From Cupriavidus basilensis (GTDB taxonomy: Bacteria > Pseudomonadota > Gammaproteobacteria > Burkholderiales > Burkholderiaceae), in contig NZ_JARJLM010000324.1 of the NCBI RefSeq assembly GCF_029335485.1, positions 1-48,855 on the forward strand: a DNA stretch of 48,855 nucleotides. Direction: 5' to 3'. This document shows positions 34,006-42,483 of this stretch, one piece after another. Position 1 is the first letter of the stretch. Each line of letters begins with the position of its first letter. The notes beneath the pieces are model-generated. The model saw nothing but the letters and a program-made list of their open reading frames with translations. It had not been told where the DNA came from and did no database searches. Made by a program: the position numbers and the translations under genes.

Positions 34006-34584
34006 CTATTCCACCCGATCCGCCGCCTGCCACAAGCCGGCATCCCCCCGTGCAGCGTTCCATGCTTCGAACCGGCTTCGCCAATCTTCAAACGGCTGGG
34101 TCAACGGCCGGCGGGGATCATCGCTCAGCGAATAGGCCATGCCTTCGATCAGCCACTTCGGCTTGCGCAACAGGGCAATGTTCCCGAGTTCCTCCGCTTG
34201 CCGGAAATGAATCAGCTCGTGGACAACGAAATAGGGCTTCCAGCCCCGGGGCGCAATGGCGACACCCCAGTCGGCCACGGCGGCCGCGGCCCTGTTGCCC
34301 AGGCCAAAATCCTCGCGGCATGCGTTCGTCGCGCAGAAGACAACGCTTGGCGGCTTGTGGAAAGGGCCAACCTTGCGAGAGGTGGCATCGACCGCCGCCG
34401 AGTAGAGGGTACGCGCCTGCTCGAGGCGGCTCATGTCATCGATGCAGATCCCGCTGTCGACACAGTGCACGCCCGGCACGAACTGAGGCGCCGCCGCCCG
34501 CAATGGCTTGACGAACGCCAATATCGACGCTGGCACGAAGACCGCCGCCGCCAGCACGCCCAGCACCATATTCCGCCTCTTCAT
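34006..34584 (-). CDS. Exported HELIH-motif protein, putative gluzincin-like peptidase
   Basis: A 192-residue protein with an N-terminal signal (MVLGVLAAAVFVPASILAF) that may be a Sec signal or a membrane anchor. Near residue 122 is YFVVHELIHFRQAEE, a zinc-peptidase HExxH motif, followed about 22 residues later by WLIEGMAYSLSD. The Glu in that segment is placed like the third zinc ligand of gluzincins. Four Cys (HCVDSGIC and FCATNAC) may pair as disulfides. I recognise the motif but no named family; the short length suggests a minimal peptidase or a dead relative. It is 144 bases from the MarR start on the same strand. Confidence 0.75.
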   Translation of the reverse strand: MKRRNMVLGVLAAAVFVPASILAFVKPLRAAAPQFVPGVHCVDSGICIDDMSRLEQARTLYSAAVDATSRKVGPFHKPPSVVFCATNACREDFGLGNRAAAAVADWGVAIAPRGWKPYFVVHELIHFRQAEELGNIALLRKPKWLIEGMAYSLSDDPRRPLTQPFEDWRSRFEAWNAARGDAGLWQAADRVE

Positions 34585-34707
34585 CCTTCTCTCCTCTGCC
34601 GTTCAGGAATGCGCGTGGGAACAAAGCCCGGCATGATAGCGGATGGGTCCCTGTAGATTCTCCCTGGCGAGAGCCGGCGATACGCAATGCGCCGGAAACC
34701 GGTGAAT

Positions 34708-34751
34708 AAAAAAGCCGGAGCAAGCTGCGTTGCGGCAGCGTCGCTTCCGGC
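34708..34751 (-). terminator. Rho-independent terminator of the gntR-locus minus operon
   Basis: On the minus strand a long, slightly bulged GC stem (outer GCCGGA/TCCGGC, inner GCTGC/GCAGC) is followed by TTTTTT. It lies 87 bases after the aldehyde dehydrogenase stop. This is the clearest intrinsic terminator in the window. Confidence 0.8.
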
Positions 34752-34837
34752 CGGTGGCGGCAACGCTTCGCATGAAGGCTGCCGGCTCTCGGTTGTAGCC
34801 TGCTACGGCGATGTTCGCCGATCCTCGTCGTGGATCG

Positions 34838-36337
34838 TCACGCCAGGCTGATCCAGGTCGTCTTCAGGTCCGTGTACTTGTCCAGCGCGTGCAAGGACTT
34901 GTCCCGTCCCGAACCGGACTGCTTGACGCCGCCAAACGGCACCGTCACGTCGCTGTCCATATAGCAGTTGACCCATACCAGCCCCGCCTGCAGCTTGCGC
35001 GAAACGCGATGCGCGCGCGCCAGGCTGGCGGTCCACAGCCCCGAACCCAGGCCATAGGGCGAATCGTTGGCCATGCGGATGGCCTCGTCTTCCGTCTCGA
35101 AGCGGGTCACCGCCAGCACCGGGCCGAAGATTTCCTCGCGCACGATGGTAAGCGACTGCGTCGGGCACTCGAAGATGGTCGGCTGCATATAGAAGCCGCC
35201 GCTGTCCGCGTGCGCGCGCCTGCCGCCCGCGCGCAGGCGGGCGCCTTCGTCCTCGCCGCTTTTCACGTAGGACATCACGCGCTGCAGCTGCGCGCCGTCG
35301 ACGATGGCGCCCATGGCGGTGGCGGGGTCCAGCGGGTCGCCCGGCTGCATCCGTGCGGCATGCGCTTCCAGCTTCTCCATGAACGCGTCATAGATGCCGC
35401 TCTGCACGTAGAGCCGCGAGCCGGCAATGCAGATCTCGCCCTGGTTGCTGAAGATGCCGATGGCCGCCGCCTGCGCGGCACGGTCCAGGTCGGGGCAATC
35501 GTCGAAGACGATATGCGGCGACTTGCCGCCGCACTCCAGCCAGACCCGCTTGAGGTTGGACTGGCCGGAATACTCCATGAACCGCTTGCCGGTCGCGGTG
35601 GACCCGGTAAAGGCAATGCAGTCCACGTCCGGATGGCGGCCCAGCGCCTGCCCGGCGGCAGCGCCCAGGCCCGGCACCACGTTGAGGACGCCCGCCGGAA
35701 TGCCGGCCTGCTCGGCAAGTTCCGCCAGCCGCAGCGCGGTGAGCGGCGCTTGCTCGGCAGGCTTCAGCACCACGCTGTTGCCCGCCGCCAGCGCCGGCGC
35801 CACCTTCCAGCTGGCCATCAGCAGCGGATAGTTCCAGGGCACCACCGCGGCCACCACGCCCAGCGGCTCGCGCGTGATCGTTGCCAGCACACCGGGGCCG
35901 GTCGGCGCGATCTCGTCATAGATCTTGTCGATGGCTTCGCCGTACCAGGCGTAGGTGCGGCCGGCCTCGGGAATGTCGTATTGCAGCGTTTCGGCGATCG
36001 GCTTGCCCATGTCGAGCGTTTCCAGCAGCGCCAGTTCCTCGCGGTGCGCGTCGATCAGTTGCGACAGCCTGACCAGCACGGCCTTGCGGGCGCTGCGCGG
36101 CATTTCCGACCAGACGCCCGACTGGAACGCCTTGCGCGCCGCGGCCACGGCACGGTCGACGTCGGCGGCGCCGCAAGCCGCCACGCGCGCCAGCACCTTA
36201 CCCGTTGCCGGGTTGACGGTCTCGAAGGTGGCGCCGTCGGCGGCGTCGCTCCAGCGGCCATCGATATATGCCTGCGCACGAACCGGCACGACTTCCGCCT
36301 GCCTGCGCCAGTAGGCGAGATCTCGTAAATCGCTCAT
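34838..36337 (-). CDS. Aldehyde dehydrogenase (PuuC/KauB type)
   Basis: A 499-residue NAD(P)-dependent aldehyde dehydrogenase. It has the nucleotide-binding VVPWNYPLLMASWKVAPALA and FTGSTATGKRFM, the catalytic Glu in WLECGGKSPHIVF, the nucleophile Cys in NQGEICIAGSRL, and the C-terminal PFGGVKQSGSGRD. The N-terminal YWRRQAEVVPVRAQAYIDGR is typical of the PuuC branch, which oxidises gamma-amino or gamma-guanidino aldehydes. It is last in the operon after the M20 hydrolase and TPP enzyme, so a likely role is oxidation of the aldehyde the TPP enzyme makes. The start has AGGAAA 7 bases away. Confidence 0.92.
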   Translation of the reverse strand: MSDLRDLAYWRRQAEVVPVRAQAYIDGRWSDAADGATFETVNPATGKVLARVAACGAADVDRAVAAARKAFQSGVWSEMPRSARKAVLVRLSQLIDAHREELALLETLDMGKPIAETLQYDIPEAGRTYAWYGEAIDKIYDEIAPTGPGVLATITREPLGVVAAVVPWNYPLLMASWKVAPALAAGNSVVLKPAEQAPLTALRLAELAEQAGIPAGVLNVVPGLGAAAGQALGRHPDVDCIAFTGSTATGKRFMEYSGQSNLKRVWLECGGKSPHIVFDDCPDLDRAAQAAAIGIFSNQGEICIAGSRLYVQSGIYDAFMEKLEAHAARMQPGDPLDPATAMGAIVDGAQLQRVMSYVKSGEDEGARLRAGGRRAHADSGGFYMQPTIFECPTQSLTIVREEIFGPVLAVTRFETEDEAIRMANDSPYGLGSGLWTASLARAHRVSRKLQAGLVWVNCYMDSDVTVPFGGVKQSGSGRDKSLHALDKYTDLKTTWISLA

Positions 36338-36371
36338 CGTAGTTTCCTGGTTTTCATTGTGTCCGGCACGC

Positions 36372-37613
36372 TCAGGCGTTGGCCTGCGCAACCATGGCGC
36401 CCAGCAGCACGTTGGCACCAGCCTCGAGGTGCTCCGGTTTGGCGTCTTCGATCTCGTTGTGGCTGATGCCGTCCTTGCACGGCACGAAGATCATCGCGGT
36501 CCGTGCGATGCCCGCGATATAGACGGCATCATGGCCCGCGCCGGTCACGATGTCCTGGTGCGTATAGCCGCGCGCCATGGCTTCCTCGCGCACGTGGCGG
36601 ATCAGTTCGGGCGCAAACGGCGTCGGCGCGAAGTACTGCACATCCTCCACGACGACATCCAGCGCCGTGCCGGTGGTCGTGCCGCCGGCCAGCGCCGCGC
36701 AGGCGGCGCGCAGGCGCGCGTCCATTTCCGCCAACCGCTCCGGATCCAGGTGGCGCAGGTCGACCGTGAACTTGACCGCCCCCGGGATGACATTGCGCGA
36801 CGACGGATGCACATTGACCACCCCCACGGTGCCGCGTCCGTGCGGCGCGAAGTCATGGGCGATCCGGATGACTTCCTGCATCAGGAAGGTGGCGCCGTAG
36901 AGGGCATCCTTGCGCAGCGGCATCGGCGTAGGGCCGGCATGCGCCTCCATGCCCGTCACGGTGACGTCATACCAGCGCAGGCCGAGCGACCCGGTCACCA
37001 CGCCGATCACGTTGTCCTGCGCTTCGAGCACCGGCCCCTGTTCGATATGGGCCTCGAAGTACGCGCCGATCCCGCGGCCGACCTCGGCATCGCCGGCATA
37101 GCCGATGGCCGCCAGTTCATCCGCCACGCGCTTGCCCTCGGTGTCGGTGGCGGACAGCGCAGTCTCCAGCGGGAAGACCCCGGCAAACACGCCGGAACCC
37201 ATCATCACCGGGACGAAGCGCGAGCCTTCTTCATTGGTCCAGATCGCCACTTCCAGCGGCGCTTCGGTGGTGACGCCGTGGTCATTGAGGGTACGCATGA
37301 CCTCGAGCCCCGCCAGCACGCCATAGCAGCCGTCGAACTTGCCGCCGGTGGGCTGCGTGTCGATATGGCTGCCGGTCATGACCGGCGCGAGCGCGTCGTT
37401 GCGCCCTGCCCTGCGGCCAAAGATGTTACCGACCTTGTCGACGGTCACGCTCAGCCCGGCTTCCCGCATCCAGCCGGTGACCAGGTCGCGGCCCTGGCCA
37501 TCCAGCGCGGTCAGCGCCAGGCGCGCGTTGCCGCCCTTGGGCGTGGCGCCGATCGCCGCGAGATCCATCAACGATTGCCACAGCCGGTCGCCATTGATTG
37601 CCAGCGTATTCAT
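36372..37613 (-). CDS. M20-family Zn-dependent N-carbamoyl-L-amino acid hydrolase/ureidopropionase-like
   Basis: A 413-residue M20 hydrolase of the allantoate amidohydrolase/N-carbamoyl-L-amino acid amidohydrolase group. Metal ligands are visible in GSHIDTQPTGGKFDG, WTNEEGSRF and HIEQGP, with TGMEAHAGPTPM in the dimerisation lid and GAGHDAVY and KDGISHNE near the end. It removes the carbamoyl (ureido) group from an N-carbamoyl amino acid to give CO2, ammonia and the amino acid. The ATG is 2 bases after the stop of the TPP gene, with AAGGAG inside that gene's end. A longer frame through that gene is spurious. Confidence 0.9.
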   Translation of the reverse strand: MNTLAINGDRLWQSLMDLAAIGATPKGGNARLALTALDGQGRDLVTGWMREAGLSVTVDKVGNIFGRRAGRNDALAPVMTGSHIDTQPTGGKFDGCYGVLAGLEVMRTLNDHGVTTEAPLEVAIWTNEEGSRFVPVMMGSGVFAGVFPLETALSATDTEGKRVADELAAIGYAGDAEVGRGIGAYFEAHIEQGPVLEAQDNVIGVVTGSLGLRWYDVTVTGMEAHAGPTPMPLRKDALYGATFLMQEVIRIAHDFAPHGRGTVGVVNVHPSSRNVIPGAVKFTVDLRHLDPERLAEMDARLRAACAALAGGTTTGTALDVVVEDVQYFAPTPFAPELIRHVREEAMARGYTHQDIVTGAGHDAVYIAGIARTAMIFVPCKDGISHNEIEDAKPEHLEAGANVLLGAMVAQANA

Positions 37614-37615
37614 CT

Positions 37616-39391
37616 CTAATCTCCTTGCGCATGCGGAACCGGCGCAGCGGTTGCGCCGTGTGGTGACTTTGCCCCGGCCTGCCGGGCGAATGCTTCGGAA
37701 CGGATCTGCGACAGGGTCATGCCCGGCGCGATGCCGTCGGCGTCGTAGCGCAGCTCCAGCAGGGCCGGCAGTTGCCGGCTGTCGGCGAACGCAAGCGCCC
37801 GCGCAAACGCGGGGCCGAATTCGGCATCGCTGGAAACGACTTCGCCGTAGCCGCGATAGGCGCGGATCAACTCGCTGAATTCCGGATTGTCGAAGCCGAG
37901 GGCAACGGTGCGGCCGGGGAACTCGCGCTCCTGGTGCGCGCGGATGGTGCCCCAGATGCCGTTGTTGAATACCAGCACGACGATGCCGGCCCGGTACTGC
38001 ATGGCCACGCCAAGCTCTTGCAGGTTCATCTGGAAGCAGCCGTCGCCCGCATAGCAGATCACGGTGCGCCCGGGATTCTCCAGCTTGGCGGCAATCGCCG
38101 CGGGCAGGCCGTAGCCCATCGACCCGACGGTGGGCGCCAGGCTGGTGCCGACGCCCTTGAAGCGGTAGTAGGCATGCGGGTACAGCGCGTAGTTGCCGGC
38201 ACCCACGGTGATGCAGGTGTCCTCGGGCACGTTGTCGCGGACGTGGCACGCGGCCACATTCAGGTTCAGCGCGCCCGGCGCTGCCTTGGGCTCCTGCTCG
38301 GACAGGTACGCCTGGTGGGCTTCGTGGCCGGCGTTGCGCGCGCCCCGGGAGCCGGAGGGCGAAAGCGTGCTGACGGCGGCGGCGAACGAAACGACATCGG
38401 CGGCGATGGGCAGCGTCGGGTGGAACACGCGGCCAAGCTCGTTCGCATCGGGGTACACGTGGACCAGGCGCTGCCTGGGCAGCGGGCTTTCCACGACCGT
38501 GTAGCCCTCGCTGGTTGCCTCGCCCATGCGCGTACCGACCGCGATCAGCAGGTCGCTCTCCTGCACGCGCCTGCGCAGGGAGTCCGGCATGGCCCAGCCC
38601 ACATGGCCGGCAAAATTGGGATGATGGTTGTCGAAGCACTCCAGGCGGCGCCAGGCCACCCCGACCGGCAGCGCGAAGCGCTCGGCGAAGCCTTCCATCT
38701 GCCGGGTGGCTTCCGGCGTCCAGCCGGAGCCGCCGATCAGCAGGAACGGGCGCTCGGCGCCCTCGATCAACTGGGCCAGCGCATCCATGGCGCCCGGCGT
38801 CGGCGCGCTGTACGCGCGGCGGTAGCGCGGCACGTCGGCCACCCTGGCCTTGCCCCACAGCGTGTCCTCGGGCAGCGCCAGCACGACCGGGCCGGGCCGG
38901 CCGCTGGCGGCCACCGCGAACGCGCGCGCGATGAACTCGGGGATGCGCTCGGTGCGGTCGATCTGCGCCACCCATTTGGTCATCTCGCCGAACATGCGGC
39001 GGTAGTCGACCTCCTGGAATGCTTCGCGCTCGTAGAAGTCGTTGCCGACCTGGCCGACGAACAGGATCATGGGCGTGGAATCCTGGTACGCGGTATGCAC
39101 GGCGATGCTGGCGTTGGTCGCACCTGGGCCGCGCGTGACGAAGCAGATGCCGGGCTCGCCGGTCAGCTTGCCCTGCGCTTCGGCCATATAGCCGGCGCCG
39201 CTCTCCTGCCGGCATACGATGGGCTGGATCTTGTCCTGGTGATCGTACAGCGCATCGATGCAAGGCAGGTAGCTCTCGCCGGGCACCAGGAAGACGCGCT
39301 TCACGCCCTGGATAATCAGTTGGTCGATCAGGATCTGACCGCCGTTGCGCTCTGGCGGCGCGGGCAATGCGCGGGGCGATTGATTGCTCAT
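37616..39391 (-). CDS. Thiamine-diphosphate-dependent enzyme, acetolactate-synthase/2-oxo acid decarboxylase type
   Basis: A 591-residue TPP enzyme with all three domains. The N-terminal Pyr domain has IQGVKRVFLVPGESYLPCID and the catalytic Glu in CRQESGAGYMAEAQG; a central domain carries AERPFLLIGGSGW; and the PP domain has YAGDGCFQMNLQELGVAMQY to VFNNGIWG, the GDG-to-NN metal-TPP motif. It could be an acetolactate-synthase relative, a 2-oxo acid decarboxylase (AruI-like) or a carboligase. Context favours a decarboxylase: an aminotransferase precedes it and an aldehyde dehydrogenase follows. It begins 110 bases after the aminotransferase stop, a gap that contains a long hairpin. Confidence 0.88.
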   Translation of the reverse strand: MSNQSPRALPAPPERNGGQILIDQLIIQGVKRVFLVPGESYLPCIDALYDHQDKIQPIVCRQESGAGYMAEAQGKLTGEPGICFVTRGPGATNASIAVHTAYQDSTPMILFVGQVGNDFYEREAFQEVDYRRMFGEMTKWVAQIDRTERIPEFIARAFAVAASGRPGPVVLALPEDTLWGKARVADVPRYRRAYSAPTPGAMDALAQLIEGAERPFLLIGGSGWTPEATRQMEGFAERFALPVGVAWRRLECFDNHHPNFAGHVGWAMPDSLRRRVQESDLLIAVGTRMGEATSEGYTVVESPLPRQRLVHVYPDANELGRVFHPTLPIAADVVSFAAAVSTLSPSGSRGARNAGHEAHQAYLSEQEPKAAPGALNLNVAACHVRDNVPEDTCITVGAGNYALYPHAYYRFKGVGTSLAPTVGSMGYGLPAAIAAKLENPGRTVICYAGDGCFQMNLQELGVAMQYRAGIVVLVFNNGIWGTIRAHQEREFPGRTVALGFDNPEFSELIRAYRGYGEVVSSDAEFGPAFARALAFADSRQLPALLELRYDADGIAPGMTLSQIRSEAFARQAGAKSPHGATAAPVPHAQGD

Positions 39392-39423
39392 GTCGTGGGT
39401 TCCGTTGCTTGATTCGTTTGCTG

Positions 39424-39456
39424 GCCAGGCCGCCGCGATGATCGCGGCAGCCTGGC
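39424..39456. other. Long intercistronic hairpin
   Basis: A perfect 8-bp inner stem (GCCGCGAT/ATCGCGGC with a single central base) is extended through one C-A mismatch by a 7-bp outer stem (GCCAGGC/GCCTGGC). It lies between the aminotransferase stop and the TPP-enzyme start, with no T-run. It may be a processing or attenuation element. Confidence 0.55.
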
Positions 39457-39501
39457 GGCGGATGGGGTTGTCTGCAGGCGATTCTCTATGTCGCGATCCG
39501 G

Positions 39502-40764
39502 CTACCGAAGCAATGCGCCTGCCAGGATGCCGAGGCCCTCGTCCATCACCGCGTCGGAGATGGTCAGCGGGAACAGGAAACGAATGACGTTGCCGTACAC
39601 GCCGCAGGAAAGCAGCAGCAAACCCTTCTCCAGGGCACGGGATTGCACTTGTTTCGTAAAGTCCGGGTCGGGACTGCCGTCGGCCTTGCGGAACTCCACG
39701 GCAATCATCGCGCCCACGCCGCGCACTTCGCCGATCTCCGGCACGCGCGACCTCAATCCATCGAGCTTGTCCTGCAGCCGGCGGCCGAGCGCGGCGCCGC
39801 GCTCGATCAGCTTTTCGCTTTCCAGCACATCCAGGACAGCCAGCGCGCTGGCCACAGCCAGCGGGTTGCCGGAATAGGTACCGCCCAGACCGCCGGGGGC
39901 CGGGGCGTCCATGACCTCGGCGCGCCCGCAAACCGCCGATAGCGGCATGCCCCCGGCCAGGCTCTTGGCCATGGTGGTCAGGTCGGGCACCACGTCATAG
40001 TGCTCCATGGCGAACAGCTTGCCGGTGCGGCCGAAGCCGGTCTGCACCTCGTCGGCGATCAGCAGGATGCCGTGCTCGTCGCAGATGGCGCGCAGGGCGC
40101 GCACGAACTCCGCGGGCGCCACGTTGAAACCGCCCTCGCCCTGCACCGGCTCGAAGATGATGGCGGCAACGCGCTTCGGATCGATCTCCGTCTTGAACAA
40201 CTGCTGCAGCGCATCGATCGAATCCTGCACGCTCACGCCATGCAGGCCGTACGGATACGGCGCGTGGAACACGTCGGAGGGGAACGGCCCGAACCCGACC
40301 TTGTATGGCACGACCTTGCCGGTCAGTGCCATGCCCATCATGGTGCGGCCATGGAAGCCGCCGGCGAAGGCGATCACGCCGGGGCGGCCGGTCGCGGCAC
40401 GGGCGATCTTGACGGCGTTCTCGACGGCCTCGGCGCCAGTGGTGAAGAAGGCGGTCTTCTTGGCGAACGCGCCCGGCGCGCGGACATTGATCTTCTCGGC
40501 CAGCTCGATATAGCTGGCGTAGGGGACGATCTGGTAGGCGGTATGGGTAAAGCGCGCCATCTGTTCCTGCATGGCCTGCACCAGGCGCGGATGGCGGTGA
40601 CCGGTATTGAGCACGGCAATGCCAGCGGCGAAGTCGATATAGCGGTTGCCTTCGACATCCCACAACTCCGCGTTCTCGGCGCGCTCGGCATAGAAGTTGC
40701 ACATCACGCCAACGCCACGGGGGGTGGCGGCATCTTTGCGGCGTACCAGGTCTGCGTTCTTCAT
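39502..40764 (-). CDS. gabT: Class III aminotransferase, 4-aminobutyrate aminotransferase type
   Basis: A 420-residue PLP-dependent omega-aminotransferase, GabT family: moves an amino group from GABA (or another omega-amino acid) to 2-oxoglutarate. Features are FAAGIAVLNTGHRHPRLVQA, FFTTGAEAVENAVKIARAA, GFHGRTMMGMALTGKV, EPVQGEGGFNVAP, ADEVQTGFGRTGKLFAMEH and the PLP Lys in AKSLAGGMPLS. The start at 40764 follows GGAGCAAGAC; an ATG four codons earlier overlaps that ribosome site. It is first in the operon with the TPP enzyme, M20 hydrolase and aldehyde dehydrogenase, with GntR-type boxes upstream. A different omega-amino acid or diamine substrate is possible given these partners. Confidence 0.92.
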   Translation of the reverse strand: MKNADLVRRKDAATPRGVGVMCNFYAERAENAELWDVEGNRYIDFAAGIAVLNTGHRHPRLVQAMQEQMARFTHTAYQIVPYASYIELAEKINVRAPGAFAKKTAFFTTGAEAVENAVKIARAATGRPGVIAFAGGFHGRTMMGMALTGKVVPYKVGFGPFPSDVFHAPYPYGLHGVSVQDSIDALQQLFKTEIDPKRVAAIIFEPVQGEGGFNVAPAEFVRALRAICDEHGILLIADEVQTGFGRTGKLFAMEHYDVVPDLTTMAKSLAGGMPLSAVCGRAEVMDAPAPGGLGGTYSGNPLAVASALAVLDVLESEKLIERGAALGRRLQDKLDGLRSRVPEIGEVRGVGAMIAVEFRKADGSPDPDFTKQVQSRALEKGLLLLSCGVYGNVIRFLFPLTISDAVMDEGLGILAGALLR

Positions 40765-40992
40765 GTCTTGCTCCATTGAATCCGGGTTGTGGTTGTCTGT
40801 CGGGGTCTTGGCCCCTTGCTGCCGCGTTGTGCCGTAGCCGGATGGCCAGCGTGTTCACGGCCCGCCCGGCATCGCCATGGCTTTGCTCGGCCCCCAGGCC
40901 GGCTCGCATCGGCTCGCCGTCCGGGAAGGCGCACCTCACTCAAAGCGCCCTTACATTGGCTTTTCCTGCCATGATGCTGACCAAACAACTGG

Positions 40993-41003
40993 TGGCCGGA
41001 CCA
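40993..41003. promoter_or_regulatory. GntR operator, site 1
   Basis: TGGCCGGACCA, preceded by ACTGG, identical to the two best sites before the MHS transporter gene. Confidence 0.65.
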
Positions 41004-41055
41004 ATTCTATGGGTTTTGCCGAAAAACTGCCAAATATTTTTGCTTATTTGACTGG

Positions 41056-41066
41056 TGGTCAGTCCA
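41056..41066. promoter_or_regulatory. GntR operator, site 2
   Basis: TGGTCAGTCCA; on the other strand TGGACTGACCA followed by CCAGTC. It is embedded in GACTGGTGGTCAGTC, a dyad with perfect 5-base arms. Confidence 0.6.
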
Positions 41067-41146
41067 ATTTTGGCGACATCCTCCACGTCCCCTCTCAAAT
41101 CCGCGCCCCGAAGCGCTGCCAACGGCACCGCGTAGCCGCATGGAAT

Positions 41147-41157
41147 CGGCCGGACCA
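41147..41157. promoter_or_regulatory. GntR operator, site 3
   Basis: CGGCCGGACCA, one base from the consensus. This is the weakest candidate in position and could be chance in GC-rich DNA. Confidence 0.4.
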
Positions 41158-41229
41158 TCCGTCCCATATCCCATCCAAATGACGAAACGCCCGGCCAGGC
41201 CCTTGAATTGCGACGGGGTTTTGCTGTAT

Positions 41230-41240
41230 TGATCTGACCA
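41230..41240. promoter_or_regulatory. GntR operator, site 4
   Basis: TGATCTGACCA followed by CCAGTCAA, as in the reverse of site 2. It lies just upstream of the gntR start and would support autoregulation. Confidence 0.6.
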
Positions 41241-41268
41241 CCAGTCAATTTGCAGCAGCCTCCATCCC

Positions 41269-42006
41269 ATGTCGTCACTTCAAGCAGTATCGGCGCAACG
41301 CCTCTACCGGCTGATCGCGGACCAGATCGCCAACAAGATCCGCGCCGGCGAATTTGCGCCGGGCGAGCGCCTGCCGGCCGAACGCGAGCTCGCCGAGCAG
41401 CTCAACGTGGCGCGCTCGACGCTGCGCGAAGCCCTGATCGCCCTTGAGATCGGCGGCTACATAGAAGTGCGCGTCGGCAGCGGCGTGTTCGTGGTGGAGC
41501 CCAGGGAAAACGGCCGCGCCGACGAGAGCGAGCCAGAAGCCCCCGCCGACAACACCCTTGCCGCCGCGCTCGAAGCCAGCCCCTTTGAACTGCTGGAGAC
41601 AAGAACGCTCTTCGAGCCGGAATGCGCTGCCCTGGCGGCCCGGCACGGCACGCCGGAGCAGATCGGCGCCATCGAGGAAGCGCACCGGCGGATGAAGCCG
41701 GATCATTCGCCCCAGGCTGGCGATTTCTCCAGCGACCGCGCGCTCCATGAGGCCATCGCCGCCGCCTGCGGCAATGCCGCCCTGGCGTCGGTGGTCACCC
41801 ATGTATGGGATCTGTGCGAGGCCAGCCCGCTGTACAAGCGCCTGGACAAGCACTTCGTCGATGCGTCGGCCTGGCGCTCCGCGGTGGGCGAGCACGACCG
41901 CATCGTTGCCGCCATCGTGGCCCGGGATCCCATCCGGGCGCGCCACGCCATGGCTTTCCACCTGCTGGCCATCGTGGCGCGGCTGTCCGAAGACATCTCC
42001 CAGTAG
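41269..42006 (+). CDS. FadR-subfamily GntR transcriptional regulator
   Basis: A 245-residue regulator. The GntR winged-helix spans about residues 10-75 (RLYRLIADQIANKIRAGEFA, GERLPAERELAEQLNVARST, LREALIALEIGGYIEVRVGS). An FCD effector domain follows from about 95 (LLETRTLFEPECAALAA, FHLLAIVARLSEDI at the end), with His and Asp residues of the type that bind a metal and a carboxylate. It is placed between two gene arms that carry the same operator motif, including its own promoter, so it probably controls the whole locus. No strong ribosome site is seen. Confidence 0.93.
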   Translation: MSSLQAVSAQRLYRLIADQIANKIRAGEFAPGERLPAERELAEQLNVARSTLREALIALEIGGYIEVRVGSGVFVVEPRENGRADESEPEAPADNTLAAALEASPFELLETRTLFEPECAALAARHGTPEQIGAIEEAHRRMKPDHSPQAGDFSSDRALHEAIAAACGNAALASVVTHVWDLCEASPLYKRLDKHFVDASAWRSAVGEHDRIVAAIVARDPIRARHAMAFHLLAIVARLSEDISQ

Positions 42007-42303
42007 CCAGGAAACCAGGCACACTGGCCCGCGCTGCCTGCGGCGCCAGGCCGGCCGCGTCGTCAACGTGCGCAGCCCGGCCATTCATGGCGCGCGGGAT
42101 CGCCCGCGCGATTCGCGGCCATCGCCATCCATAGCCCCCCCGCGCACCATCCAGGTGCAGGAACAGCGGCACTCCAACCGCCACAGCCACGCACATCCGC
42201 ACCGCTCCCGCGCATTGCCCCGCGCAAGACGTGCCGATATATCCCCTTTTCGATGGCATGAGGTTTGCTCAAGGCATTGTGGTGCGCCAAATTTTGCCAC
42301 ATT

Positions 42304-42314
42304 TGGCCGGACCA
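42304..42314. promoter_or_regulatory. GntR operator, site 5
   Basis: TGGCCGGACCA followed by CCC. Identical 11-mer to sites 1 and 6. Confidence 0.65.
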
Positions 42315-42377
42315 CCCATCCATCAGACCTAGAATAACTACCAATTTCCTTTAGAATTCGTATCTCGTACCATTTAT

Positions 42378-42388
42378 TGGCCGGACCA
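42378..42388. promoter_or_regulatory. GntR operator, site 6
   Basis: TGGCCGGACCA followed by CCC, 74 bases after site 5 (seven helical turns). Confidence 0.65.
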
Positions 42389-42421
42389 CCCGAACTCTGA
42401 TTTGCAAACTGGCCGCCACGA

Positions 42422-42432
42422 TGGCCTGACCG
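42422..42432. promoter_or_regulatory. GntR operator, site 7
   Basis: TGGCCTGACCG followed by CCC, 44 bases after site 6 and one base from consensus at the last position. Confidence 0.5.
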
Positions 42433-42483
42433 CCCCTGTTTTAACCCCCGATCCGGTATCCGGATCGCGCCCCTGGAAAGCCC

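Larger units (their letters stand above)
40765..41268. other. Divergent regulatory region, gabT operon and gntR
   Basis: 504 bases without a gene. It holds four copies of a TGGCCKGACCA-like motif at 40993, 41056, 41147 and 41230. The last is about 30 bases before the gntR ATG. An AT-rich stretch (41020-41070) is the likely promoter zone and contains two-fold GACTG/CAGTC symmetry around the second site. Confidence 0.75.
42007..42483. other. Intergenic region before the MHS transporter gene
   Basis: 477 bases without a convincing gene. The first 290 bases are GC-rich with nothing recognised. The AT-rich part from 42290 on contains three copies of the GntR motif at 42304, 42378 and 42422, and probably the promoter of the transporter, RraA-like and CitE-like operon. 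Confidence 0.7.

Noticed and set aside
37614-39263. 963-codon fusion of the M20 hydrolase with upstream sequence
   Set aside because: The extra part is the TPP gene read out of frame; a proper ATG with AAGGAG exists at 37613.
39502-40764. Assignment of the aminotransferase as AstC completing the AST pathway
   Set aside because: The sequence reads as GabT-like, lies 14 kb away from astB and has its own GntR-type regulation.
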